From JACVRW01 sp963757815 (GTDB taxonomy: Bacteria > Actinomycetota > Thermoleophilia > Solirubrobacterales > Thermoleophilaceae), in contig CAVWSN010000020.1 in the NCBI GenBank assembly GCA_963757815.1, positions 1 through 64,000 of the forward strand: a DNA stretch of 64,000 nucleotides, in the 5' to 3' direction. The position numbers and the translations under genes were made by a program. A model generated the notes under the pieces. That model was not told the DNA's origin and did not search any database. It saw only the letters and a list, made by a program, of their open reading frames with translations. Below are positions 56,977 through 64,000 of this stretch, piece after piece (within the stretch, counting starts at the first letter, position 1; each line of letters begins with the position of its first letter).

Positions 56977-57349
56977 CGGACGTCGCCGGCCTGCCGGCCC
57001 GGTGGCCGCGAGGCACGTCACGCGCTGGACCGCCGCTGGCGCCTCGCGATCACCTGCGAATCGCCGCGACACCGGCTGGCCGCAGCGCCATCACCACGAA
57101 GGTCGTGGTCGTGCTGGCGCGCGCTGACTACGGGAGACCGAAGCGCTCGCGGACCTGAGGACGTGCGCTTGTTTCACTCGAGATTCGGCGGTCACATCCG
57201 GGGCGCCGACCGGTTCCGGACGAGTTCGGCAGCGCTCGAAATTGGCCTAGGCAGGGGTATGTAACAACCCGCCGACAATCGTAAAAAGCCTGCATATACC
57301 GCGCTTCTTGTCCGAGCTACCACCTATGATGTCGGATGGCAGGGGAAGG
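56977..57349. other. 373-bp intergenic region with no gene seen
   Basis: No coding signal or known RNA. The right half (about 57240-57330) is clearly more AT-rich than the surroundings (TATGTAACAA, CGTAAAAAGCC, GCATATACC), so a promoter or a scar of past insertion next to the tRNA is possible. No duplicate of the tRNA 3' end was seen. Confidence 0.4.
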
Positions 57350-57420
57350 CTGCGGGGCAGGGACTCGAACCCCGATAACCAGTTCCAGAGACTGGCGTCT
57401 TGCCGTTAGACGACCCCGCA
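57350..57420 (-). tRNA. tRNA-Gln (anticodon CUG)
   Basis: Complete cloverleaf on the minus strand: acceptor TGCGGGG with CCCCGCA, anticodon stem CCAGT and ACTGG with loop CTCTGGA (anticodon CTG), T arm TCGGG-GTTCGAGT-CCCTG. Discriminator G at 57350; CCA is not encoded. A TATCCT element lies 11 bases upstream. Confidence 0.97.
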
Positions 57421-57431
57421 GCGTCGCCTTC

Positions 57432-57437
57432 AGGATA
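57432..57437 (-). promoter_or_regulatory. -10 element of tRNA-Gln
   Basis: TATCCT on the minus strand within TCACGGGTATCCT, 11 bases before the mature tRNA 5' end; the same 13-mer precedes the DUF2520-panC-panB operon. Confidence 0.45.
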
Positions 57438-57494
57438 CCCGTGACCCCGACATCCGACCACCGACGAACCGGCCCGAAGCACCCACGCGGGGTC

Positions 57495-58136
57495 ATGCGT
57501 GAGCTGGTGGCAGCGAGGCTCGAGTGCGGCATGAGTATCGCTGACATTGCGTCTGAGCTGGGTGTGGTCAAGTCGACGGTCTGCTACCACGCCAGGCGAC
57601 TAGGCAAGCCTGCGGACCCCAGGTTTGCGCGTCGCTACGACTGGTTTTCGATCCAGGTCTACTACGACGAGGGGCACTCCATAAGGGAATGCGCACGAGA
57701 GTTTGGCTTTTGCATCGAGACGTGGCACCGCGCCGTACGGGCGGGGCTCCTCGCGTCCAGACCCGCGGCCGCGCCAATCGGCACCTACCTCGTCAGCGGG
57801 CGCAAGGTCAACCGTCATCACCTCAAGCTGCGTTTACTGGACAGCGGTCTCAAGTCGCATCGCTGCGAAGTTTGCGGGATCGAGGAATGGCAGGGAAAGC
57901 CGAACTCGATGTCGCTTCATCACGTGAATGGAGACGGCGACGATAACAGGCTCGAGAACCTCCAGCTCCTCTGTGCGAATTGCCATAGCCAGACGTCGAA
58001 CTTCGGCAGCCGAAACCCCAAGCGAACACGGACCCTTGCACGTACACGCATCGAAGCGGAACTGCGTCGCGCGGGGGCGGTCCGTCTGGAGGCTTCGGCA
58101 GTCCGGATGCTTCCGCTGGCGGGTGCCGCACGCTGA
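57495..58136 (+). CDS. HTH plus HNH endonuclease-like protein next to tRNA-Gln
   Basis: A 213-residue protein: two helix-turn-helix segments (GMSIADIASELGVVKSTVCY; GHSIRECAREFGFC) and a C-terminal HNH nuclease with zinc CEVC...CANC and SLHHVNGDGDDNRLENL. It resembles phage or homing HNH enzymes. An upstream GTG (57441) is in frame, but ATG 57495 begins the HTH. The open frame further upstream runs antisense through the tRNA and cannot be coding. It is divergent from the tRNA by 74 bp, suggesting a mobile or selfish origin. Confidence 0.75.
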   Translation: MRELVAARLECGMSIADIASELGVVKSTVCYHARRLGKPADPRFARRYDWFSIQVYYDEGHSIRECAREFGFCIETWHRAVRAGLLASRPAAAPIGTYLVSGRKVNRHHLKLRLLDSGLKSHRCEVCGIEEWQGKPNSMSLHHVNGDGDDNRLENLQLLCANCHSQTSNFGSRNPKRTRTLARTRIEAELRRAGAVRLEASAVRMLPLAGAAR

Positions 58137-58302
58137 TGGTCTGCCGTGCGTGCTGCCGGCGGCTCTGATCCCCGGGCGCCGCGGTGGGGCGGGAGAAGCC
58201 GTGCCCGACGCCGGCTATCCCGAGAGGAAGCTCGGCGAGCCCGCCGGGTTTGAGGCCGCCGGGCGCCGCCGCTAGGCGCCACGCCGCGGGCGGACGCCGC
58301 GG

Positions 58303-60087
58303 CTACGCCGCCGCCTGCTCGGCCCAGTCGCGGTAGAGCCGCGCGTAGGCGCCGTCGGCCTCGAGCAGCTCCTCGTGGGTGCCCTGCTCGGCGACCCGGC
58401 CGTGGTCGAGCACCACGATCCGGCCCGCGCCGCGGATCGTCGAGAGGCGGTGGGCGATCACGATCGCCGTGCGACCGGCCAGCAGGCGCCGCAGGCCGCG
58501 CTCGATCTGGGACTCCGTGCGCACGTCGACGTTCGAGGTCGCCTCGTCGAGGATCAGGATGCGCGGGTCGGCCGCCGCGGCGCGCGCGAACGCGACCAGC
58601 TGGCGCTGGCCCGCGGACAGGTGGACGCCGCGCTCGCCGACCTCGGTGTCATAGCCGTCCGGCAGGCGCGTGATGAACTCGTGCGCCCCGACCGCCCGCG
58701 CCGCCTCCTCCACCTCGTCGTCCGTGGCGTCCGGGCGCCCGAAGGCGACGTTGTCCCTGATCGTCCCGGAGAACAGGAAGCTCTCCTGCGGCACGACGCC
58801 GAGCTGCGAACGCAGCGAGTGTTCGGTCACGTCGCGCAGGTCGTGCCCGTCGATCAGCACCCGCCCGCGCTGGGGGTCGTAGAAGCGCGCCACCAGCTTG
58901 GCGAGGGTGGACTTGCCGGCGCCGGTGGCGCCCACGAGCGCGACGGTCTGCCCCGGCGGCACCAGCAGCGACACGTCATCCAGCGCGGCCGCCTCGTCCT
59001 CCTCGCCGTACCAGAAGCTCACATCGTCGAACTCGATCTCCCCGCGCACGCGCGGCAGCGCGCGCGCGCCCGGCCGGTCGCCGAGGTCGGGCTCCTCGTC
59101 CAGCAGCTCGAAGATCTTGTCGAGCGCCGCCATCCCGGCCTGGTAGGTCGTGTAGAGCTGGGAGAGCGACTGGATCGGGTCGAAGAAGGTCTGCAGGTAG
59201 AACACGAACGAGGCGAGCACGCCGATCGTGATCGCCTCGTCGAGCACCTGGTTGCCGCCGTAGAGGAGGATGGCCGCGGTGGCGACCGCCGAGAGCAGCT
59301 CGACCGACGGGAAGTAGGCCGCGTTCAGATGGACCGTCCTCATGTTCGCGTCGCGGTGCTCGTCGTTGAGCTCCGCGAAGCGGCGCCGGTGGCGCGGCTC
59401 CTGCCCGAACGCGCGCACCACCCGCACGCCGGACAGCGTCTCCTGCAGGTAGGCGGTGACCTGGGCGATCTTCTCGCGCGTGAGCCGGTAGGCGCCGGTC
59501 GAGGCGATCCGGAAGATCACGCTGCCGACGAGCAGCACCGGGAAGGTGAGGAACGTGACGAGCGCAAGGCTCGGGTCCAGCACGAACAGGATCACGGCCG
59601 TGCCGATCAGCGTGAGCGTCGAGGAGAAGAGCGTCTGGATCCCCTCGGTCACGAGCTGGTCGAGTGCCTGCACGTCGTTTGTCAGGCGCGAGATCAGGAC
59701 GCCCGCCTTGTTGCGCGAGTAGAAGCCGATCGACAGCCGCTGGAGGTGCTCGAACAGCTGGATGCGCAGATCCTGTAGGGCGCGCTGGCCGACCCAGTTG
59801 ATGAGGTACGTCTGCACGTAGGTTGCGCCCCAGTTGACGAGCGCCGCCGCGACGAACGCGATCAGGATGAGGGTGAGCGCGTTCAGGTCGCCGTCCTTGA
59901 TGCCGGCGTCGATCGCGAGGCCCGCGAGATAGGGCGGGACGAGGGCCGCCGCAGTGGCCACGAGGAGGGCGAAGAGCATGACGATCACGCGGCCGCGGTA
60001 GGGGCGCAGCAGCGTGAGCAGATGGCGCAGCTTGCCGAGCCGGCGTGGCTCGCCGCGCACCGCCCGGAGCATCTGGCGCGCGCTCAC
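58303..60087 (-). CDS. ABC transporter, exporter half A (canonical site)
   Basis: A 594-residue half-transporter: six helices (residues about 30-315), then an ATPase with Walker A VGATGAGKST, signature LSAGQRQL, Walker B ILILDEATSNVD with the catalytic glutamate and the switch histidine IAHRLS. ATG or GTG at 60087 overlaps its partner by four bases. With the partner it makes a heterodimer of the TM287/288 or BmrCD kind. Substrate unknown; multidrug export is likely. Confidence 0.9.
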   Translation of the reverse strand: MSARQMLRAVRGEPRRLGKLRHLLTLLRPYRGRVIVMLFALLVATAAALVPPYLAGLAIDAGIKDGDLNALTLILIAFVAAALVNWGATYVQTYLINWVGQRALQDLRIQLFEHLQRLSIGFYSRNKAGVLISRLTNDVQALDQLVTEGIQTLFSSTLTLIGTAVILFVLDPSLALVTFLTFPVLLVGSVIFRIASTGAYRLTREKIAQVTAYLQETLSGVRVVRAFGQEPRHRRRFAELNDEHRDANMRTVHLNAAYFPSVELLSAVATAAILLYGGNQVLDEAITIGVLASFVFYLQTFFDPIQSLSQLYTTYQAGMAALDKIFELLDEEPDLGDRPGARALPRVRGEIEFDDVSFWYGEEDEAAALDDVSLLVPPGQTVALVGATGAGKSTLAKLVARFYDPQRGRVLIDGHDLRDVTEHSLRSQLGVVPQESFLFSGTIRDNVAFGRPDATDDEVEEAARAVGAHEFITRLPDGYDTEVGERGVHLSAGQRQLVAFARAAAADPRILILDEATSNVDVRTESQIERGLRRLLAGRTAIVIAHRLSTIRGAGRIVVLDHGRVAEQGTHEELLEADGAYARLYRDWAEQAAA

Positions 60088-61844
60088 AGGCCCGCCACCT
60101 CGCGCTCGGGGTCGTCGCGGGTGAGGAAGACCTGGTCCGGCAGCCCCTTCTCCGCGATCTCGCGGTAGAGCGGCGAGTCGTCGACCAGCTGGGCGTGGCT
60201 GCCGCGGGCGGCGACGCGGCCGTTCTCGAGCACGACCACCTCGTCGGCGAGCGCGATCGTGGAGAGCCGGTGGGCGATCACGAACGTGGTGCGGCCCTCC
60301 ATGACCTCGCGCAGTGCCTCCTTGATGCGGTTCTCGGTGGTCGCGTCGACACTCGAGGTGGCGTCGTCGAGGATGAGGATGCGCGGCTCGGCAAGCAGGG
60401 CCCGGGCGATCGCCACGCGCTGGCGCTGTCCGCCCGAGAGCGTGAGCCCGCGCTCGCCGACCAGCGTGTCGAGGCCGTCGGGGAGATCGTCGACGAGCTC
60501 GCTGAGCCCGGCCCGGCGGGCGGCCGCGAGGATCTCCTCGTCGGAGGCATCGGGGCGCGCGTAGGCGATGTTGTCGCCGAGCGTGGCCGAGAACAGGAAT
60601 GCGTCGTCGGAGACCACGGCCACCTCTCGGCGGAGCGAGGTCGGATCGACGGTGCGCACGTCCACGCCGTCGACCAGCACCGAGCCCTCGTCGGTGTCGT
60701 AGAGGCGCGGGATCAGCATCACGAGCGTCGTCTTGCCGGAACCGGTCGGGCCCACGAGCGCCACCGTGCGCCCCGGCTCCACGGTCAGGTCGATATCGCG
60801 CAGCACCGGCTCACCGTCGTAGCCGAAGGTCACACCGCGCAGCTCGACGCGTCCGTCGCCGGCCGGGAGCGGCGGCGCACCTTCGGGGGCGGTCAGCTCC
60901 GGCGCGCGGTCGAGCAGCTCGAACACGCGCGCGCCGCTCGCCACCGCGCGCTGCGCCATGCCGAGCGCGAAGCCGAGCATCCGCATCGGCGAGGTGAGCA
61001 TCAGGACGTAGCCGTAGAACGCAACGAAGTCGCCGACCGCGAGCGAGCCGTTGATCGCCTGGCGGCCCCCGACGAACAGCACACCCGCGAGGCCGAGCTG
61101 GGGGAGGAAGCCGATGAACGGCGCGTAGAAGGCGCGCAGGCGCGTGGACACCATCGACTGGTCGAACACGCGCGCGACCGCGCGGCTGAAGCGGCGCAGC
61201 TGGCGCTCCTCCTGGGCGAACGCCTTGACGACCCGCACGCCGGAGATGTTCTCCTCGGCCTCCGCGGTCAGCTCGGCGATCCGCTGCTGGACCTCCTGCG
61301 TCGCCGGGCGGTTGCGGCGCCCGTAGCGGAAGGACACCCAGATCACGAACGGCATCGGCGCGAGCGCGACGGCCGCCAGCACGGGGTCGACCGCCAGCAT
61401 CACCCCGGCGGCGATCAGGATCGTCAGCGCCGACTGGACGATGAAGATCAGCCCGTAGCCGAGGAAGAAGCGCACCGACTGGAGGTCGACGGTCGAGCGC
61501 GACATGAGCTGGCCGGTCTGCTGGCGGTCGAAGAACGCGAGCTCCAGCGAGTGCAGGTGCTCGTACATGCGGTTGCGCAGGTCGTACTCGACGCCGAGCG
61601 AGACACGGCCCGCGACGAGACGGCGGGACACGCTGAAGCCGAGCCGGAAGAGCCCGGCCCCGGCCACGGCGAGCGCCAACGGCCACAGGTCCACACCGCC
61701 CTGCTCGATCTCGTTGACCGTGCGGCCGACCAGGTACGGGATGAGCACGCCGGTGCCCATCGCGAACGCCGCCAGCAGGAACGAAACCGTGACCCCTCGG
61801 CGGTAGGGGCGCAGGAATCCGAGCAGGCGCCAGAACGTTCGCAC
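60084..61844 (-). CDS. ABC transporter, exporter half B (degenerate site)
   Basis: A 586-residue half-transporter. Walker A VGPTGSGKTT and signature LSGGQRQR are intact, but Walker B reads ILILDDATSSVD: aspartate replaces the catalytic glutamate, the usual mark of the degenerate site in heterodimeric exporters. GTG 61844 lies 11 bases from an AT-rich palindrome, likely the operator. Confidence 0.9.
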   Translation of the reverse strand: MRTFWRLLGFLRPYRRGVTVSFLLAAFAMGTGVLIPYLVGRTVNEIEQGGVDLWPLALAVAGAGLFRLGFSVSRRLVAGRVSLGVEYDLRNRMYEHLHSLELAFFDRQQTGQLMSRSTVDLQSVRFFLGYGLIFIVQSALTILIAAGVMLAVDPVLAAVALAPMPFVIWVSFRYGRRNRPATQEVQQRIAELTAEAEENISGVRVVKAFAQEERQLRRFSRAVARVFDQSMVSTRLRAFYAPFIGFLPQLGLAGVLFVGGRQAINGSLAVGDFVAFYGYVLMLTSPMRMLGFALGMAQRAVASGARVFELLDRAPELTAPEGAPPLPAGDGRVELRGVTFGYDGEPVLRDIDLTVEPGRTVALVGPTGSGKTTLVMLIPRLYDTDEGSVLVDGVDVRTVDPTSLRREVAVVSDDAFLFSATLGDNIAYARPDASDEEILAAARRAGLSELVDDLPDGLDTLVGERGLTLSGGQRQRVAIARALLAEPRILILDDATSSVDATTENRIKEALREVMEGRTTFVIAHRLSTIALADEVVVLENGRVAARGSHAQLVDDSPLYREIAEKGLPDQVFLTRDDPEREVAGL

Positions 61845-61855
61845 GCCCTCTTACT

Positions 61856-61871
61856 TTACTTTATGAAGTAA
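61856..61871. promoter_or_regulatory. AT-rich palindrome before the ABC exporter
   Basis: TTACTT-TATG-AAGTAA, perfect 6-bp arms, extended by a further TTAC on one side; strikingly AT-rich for this genome. It overlaps the transglutaminase stop codon and precedes the exporter start by about 12 bases. MarR- or PadR-type repressors of drug exporters use such sites (inference). Confidence 0.55.
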
Positions 61872-62719
61872 GGCGAGTCATGCGCACGCTCACCTCGTGC
61901 TGGGCCTCGCCGGCGGCGCCGCGATAGACCCCACGGATCGGCGCCACGTCGCCGTAGAAGCGGCCGTGGCCGATCTTCACGTGCTCGTCGCCCGCGAGCT
62001 TGCGGTTGGTGGGGTCGGCGCCGACCCAGCTGGCGCCCTCGCCGTCGGCGCCCGGCAGGAGCGCCTCGACCCAGGCATGGGTGTCCACCTCGACGGAGTC
62101 GTCCCCGCCGCTCTCAGGCACCGCGAACAGGTAGCCCGACACGTAGCGCGCCGCGATCCCGGCGTCGCGCAGCAGGATCAGCGCCAGGTGGACGAAGTCC
62201 TGGCAGACGCCGGCGCCGCCCTCGAGCAGGTCGTCCACGGTCGAGCCGACGAACGTCGCTCCCGGCCGGTACTCGAAGCGGTCCGGTATCACCCGGCAGA
62301 GCGCCTCCAGCGTCGCCCGCGGCGTGTCGGCCGCGATCGCGGCGCGCAGCCCTTCGAGCTCGCCGTTCGCGGGCTCGTCGTCCGTGTGCAGCAGGAACTC
62401 GCCGCCGCGGGCCGTGTACGCGTCAGCGCGCGTGAGCTCCCAGGCGCCGCGCGGGTGGCGCGCCCGGCTCCTCGGTCGCCACCTCGCCCTCGGCGGTGAT
62501 CGCGAGCCGGTCGTGCTCGCCCGGCACGTTGAAGGCCACGACCTCCGTCCCGAAGTAGTCGCGGTAGGTGCGCGTCCGCGCGCCCGGGTCGACCACGACC
62601 CGAAAGCCTCGTACGCGCTGGAGCGGCGTGGTCGCCGGGGTCACCCGCAGCACGTTGTGCTGGTCGAAGACCGGCGCCGAGTAGCGGTACTCGGCGTGGT
62701 AGCGGAGCGCGAACCTCAT
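61861..62719 (-). CDS. Transglutaminase-like protein (COG1305 type), one frameshift
   Basis: About 285 residues after correction. The N-terminal beta-domain (RFALRYHAEYRYSAPVFDQH) is in one frame up to EVATEEPGAPPA; the catalytic half WELTRADAYTARGGEFLL is in another, with GVCQDFVHLALILLRDAG (Cys), VDTHAWVEALLP (His) and VGADPTNRKLA (Asp). One base too many near 62450 explains it. ATG 62719 overlaps the alpha-E stop (ATGA). Members of the cluster are predicted peptide ligase and hydrolase systems. Confidence 0.88.
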
Positions 62720-63687
62720 GTGGTGACGGTCTGGGCGACGACGGTGCTGGGGTTGAAGTAGCGATCGTGGATCTCGCCGTCGAGCCGCTCGAGCTCCTGC
62801 TGGATCGGCCGCAGCGCCGGCGTCACCGCCTCGGGGCCGGGCGCGACGCGCGCGCGGAAGTCGAGATCGGCGAGCATGCGGCGCACGCGCAGGACGGGGG
62901 GCGAGTCCTGCGCCTCGGCCTCCACGCGCTCGAGCGCGCTGTCGAGCGACTCCACCGAGGCCGCCACCGAGTCGGGGAACTCGCGGTCGTAGAGCATGAA
63001 GCGCGCGACGGGCGCGGCGTTCGGCGGCGCGGCCGCCGAGCGCATGAACGCCTGGAAGCCCCCGACCGCGCGCAGCAGCGCCAGCGCGTTGCCGTCGCGG
63101 CGCGGCGTCTCGGGCGCCTCCTCGCCGTCGGCCTCGGGCCCCGGCGGGAGCGCCACGCGCAGCATCCGCAGCACCATGTCGGCCGCCTCGAGGCGCCCGC
63201 CCGCCTGGAGGAACGCGCGCGCGTCGTCCTTCTGCATCGTGCGCCCGGTCAGGCCCCAGAACAGCGCGCTGCGCTCCTTGACGAGCGAATAGATCGAGTA
63301 GGGGCCGGCGCGCAGTCCCGCGTGCAGGTCGCGCTTCGACAGCAGGAGCTGGAAGGTGTTCACGGACTCCCACATCTCCGCCGAGATCGTGTCGCGCAGC
63401 GTGCGCGCTCCCTCGCGCGCCCCGGTCACGCACGACAGGATCGACACCGGGTTCTCGACGTCCGTGGTGAGCAGGCGCACCACGTCGTCGCGGCGGGCCG
63501 GGTGCTCTGTCTCGCCCGCGCCCATGATCACGAGCAGCGACTCCCAGGACAGCGTGACCGACGCCGGGTCGTCGGGGCGGCCCTGGAGATCGGCGTGGAA
63601 GAGGCCGTCCAGCATGCGCGCCGTGTGCTCGGCGCGCACGAGGTGGCGGCCGAGCCAGTACAGGTCGTGCGCGATGCGCGCCAGCAT
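62716..63687 (-). CDS. Alpha-E domain protein
   Basis: A 323-residue helical protein starting MLARIAHDLYWLGRHLVRAE, typical of the alpha-E family (COG2307) found with circularly permuted ATP-grasp and transglutaminase genes. The present sequence also reads in frame into the ATP-grasp gene upstream through (Q)7, so a fusion is possible; however the ATG 63687 overlaps a TGA in another frame (TGATG), the usual end-to-start junction of two genes, and single-base errors are common here. Its stop overlaps the transglutaminase start. Confidence 0.82.
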   Translation of the reverse strand: MLARIAHDLYWLGRHLVRAEHTARMLDGLFHADLQGRPDDPASVTLSWESLLVIMGAGETEHPARRDDVVRLLTTDVENPVSILSCVTGAREGARTLRDTISAEMWESVNTFQLLLSKRDLHAGLRAGPYSIYSLVKERSALFWGLTGRTMQKDDARAFLQAGGRLEAADMVLRMLRVALPPGPEADGEEAPETPRRDGNALALLRAVGGFQAFMRSAAAPPNAAPVARFMLYDREFPDSVAASVESLDSALERVEAEAQDSPPVLRVRRMLADLDFRARVAPGPEAVTPALRPIQQELERLDGEIHDRYFNPSTVVAQTVTT

Positions 63688-64000
63688 CAGCGCCGGCCGC
63701 GCTGCCTGCTGCTGCTGCTGCTGCTGGTCCTGGCCGCGCCAGCCCGCCTGGCGCATGCCCGGCAGCGCGGGCGGCGCGAGGCCCGTCTGGCCGGGCCCGG
63801 CGGTGTCGCCCTCGCCGTCCGAGAGCACCCAGGTGTCCTTCGAGCCGCCGCCCTGGGAGCTGTTCACGATCATCGAGCCCTCGCGCAGCGCCACCCGGGT
63901 GAGCCCGCCGGGGATGATCTTGATCTCGTCCCCGTAGATGGCGAACGGCCGCAGGTCCACGTGCCGGGGAGCGAGCGAACCGTCGGCCAGCGCCGTGGGA
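63687..64000 (-). CDS. Circularly permuted ATP-grasp protein, C-terminal part, cut by the window end
   Basis: Reads PTALADGSLAPRHVDLRP, FAIYGDEIKIIPGGLTRVAL and VNSSQGGGSKDTWVL, the C-terminal end of COG2308-type ATP-grasp proteins, followed by a linker of about 40 residues with GMRQAGWRGQ and seven glutamines. These proteins are predicted peptide or amide ligases. The 5' part lies beyond position 64000. Whether the protein stops near 63687 or is fused to alpha-E is unresolved. Confidence 0.85.
63706..63726. repeat. (CTG)7 trinucleotide tract
   Basis: Seven CTG units encode the glutamine run in the linker between the ATP-grasp and alpha-E parts. The tract is prone to unit slippage; a non-triplet miscall in or near it would change whether the two genes read as one. 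Confidence 0.9.

Noticed and set aside
57336..57494. N-terminal extension of the HNH protein across tRNA-Gln
   Set aside because: The codons are antisense to the tRNA; the HTH domain begins at ATG 57495.
60045..61871. 608-codon plus-strand frame opposite the ABC exporter
   Set aside because: Antisense shadow of two ABC genes with intact motifs on the other strand.

Overview
The window is about 70% GC with densely packed genes. Junctions are mostly overlapping (ATGA/GTGA), GTG starts are common, and several start codons sit 6-10 nt behind a -10-like hexamer, as in leaderless genes. There are two secreted paralogs with an N-terminal anchor of the type RRPSPALVIAVIALFVALGG followed by (K)xIVNNSVxxKDLxxRxLTGxDL-like repeats, three DUF7144 membrane proteins, DUF6325/SHOCT neighbours and a CeoBC-like potassium module. 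Together these point to an actinobacterium, most likely class Thermoleophilia (Solirubrobacterales/Gaiellales type). This is inferred from gene style; no rRNA is present.

Layout. 1-6.2 kb: 3' part of uvrA, a structured non-coding stretch, a DJ-1/PfpI gene divergent from a GlxA-type regulator over a perfect inverted repeat, and two secreted repeat proteins flanking a hexapeptide acyltransferase. 6.3-15.9 kb: one minus-strand seven-gene operon, every junction overlapping: zwf, GH15 glucosidase, GMC oxidoreductase, ndh, aldose epimerase, cydA, cydB. It links sugar release and oxidation to NDH-2 and cytochrome bd. 16-34 kb: an accessory, stress-like region with cyclase, DUF1345, MFS, hydroxyacid dehydrogenase, glutamate decarboxylase, small membrane proteins, AI-2E transporter, a MalT-like LuxR regulator, a histidine kinase, a lone receiver, two NarL-type response regulators, SHOCT and DUF6325. 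Six copies of a 17-bp palindrome, TCAYCC-N5-RGRTGA, lie between genes of this region and of the zwf operon; several sit where a class II activator would bind.

34-47.6 kb: housekeeping genes: panB/panC/DUF2520, type 4 uracil-DNA glycosylase, the t6A operon tsaE-tsaB-rimI-tsaD, a Na+/H+ antiporter, glutaredoxin, rex, a GCS2-type ligase, DUF1844, MTA phosphorylase and hppA, closed by a long hairpin. 47.6-57 kb: peroxiredoxin, FAD enzymes, and a probable K+ uptake locus (two APC-USP transporters plus two RCK proteins). 57.3-64 kb: tRNA-Gln with a neighbouring HTH-HNH gene, a heterodimeric ABC exporter behind an AT-rich palindrome, and a transglutaminase/alpha-E/circularly permuted ATP-grasp cluster cut by the window end.

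Data quality. At least ten conserved genes (uvrA, GH15, zwf, MFS, AI-2E, DUF2520, glutaredoxin, hppA twice, transglutaminase) each need a single-base correction to read as one protein. Because these are mostly essential or core genes, uncorrected sequencing indels are more likely than gene decay, so any fusion or truncation here should be read with that in mind.
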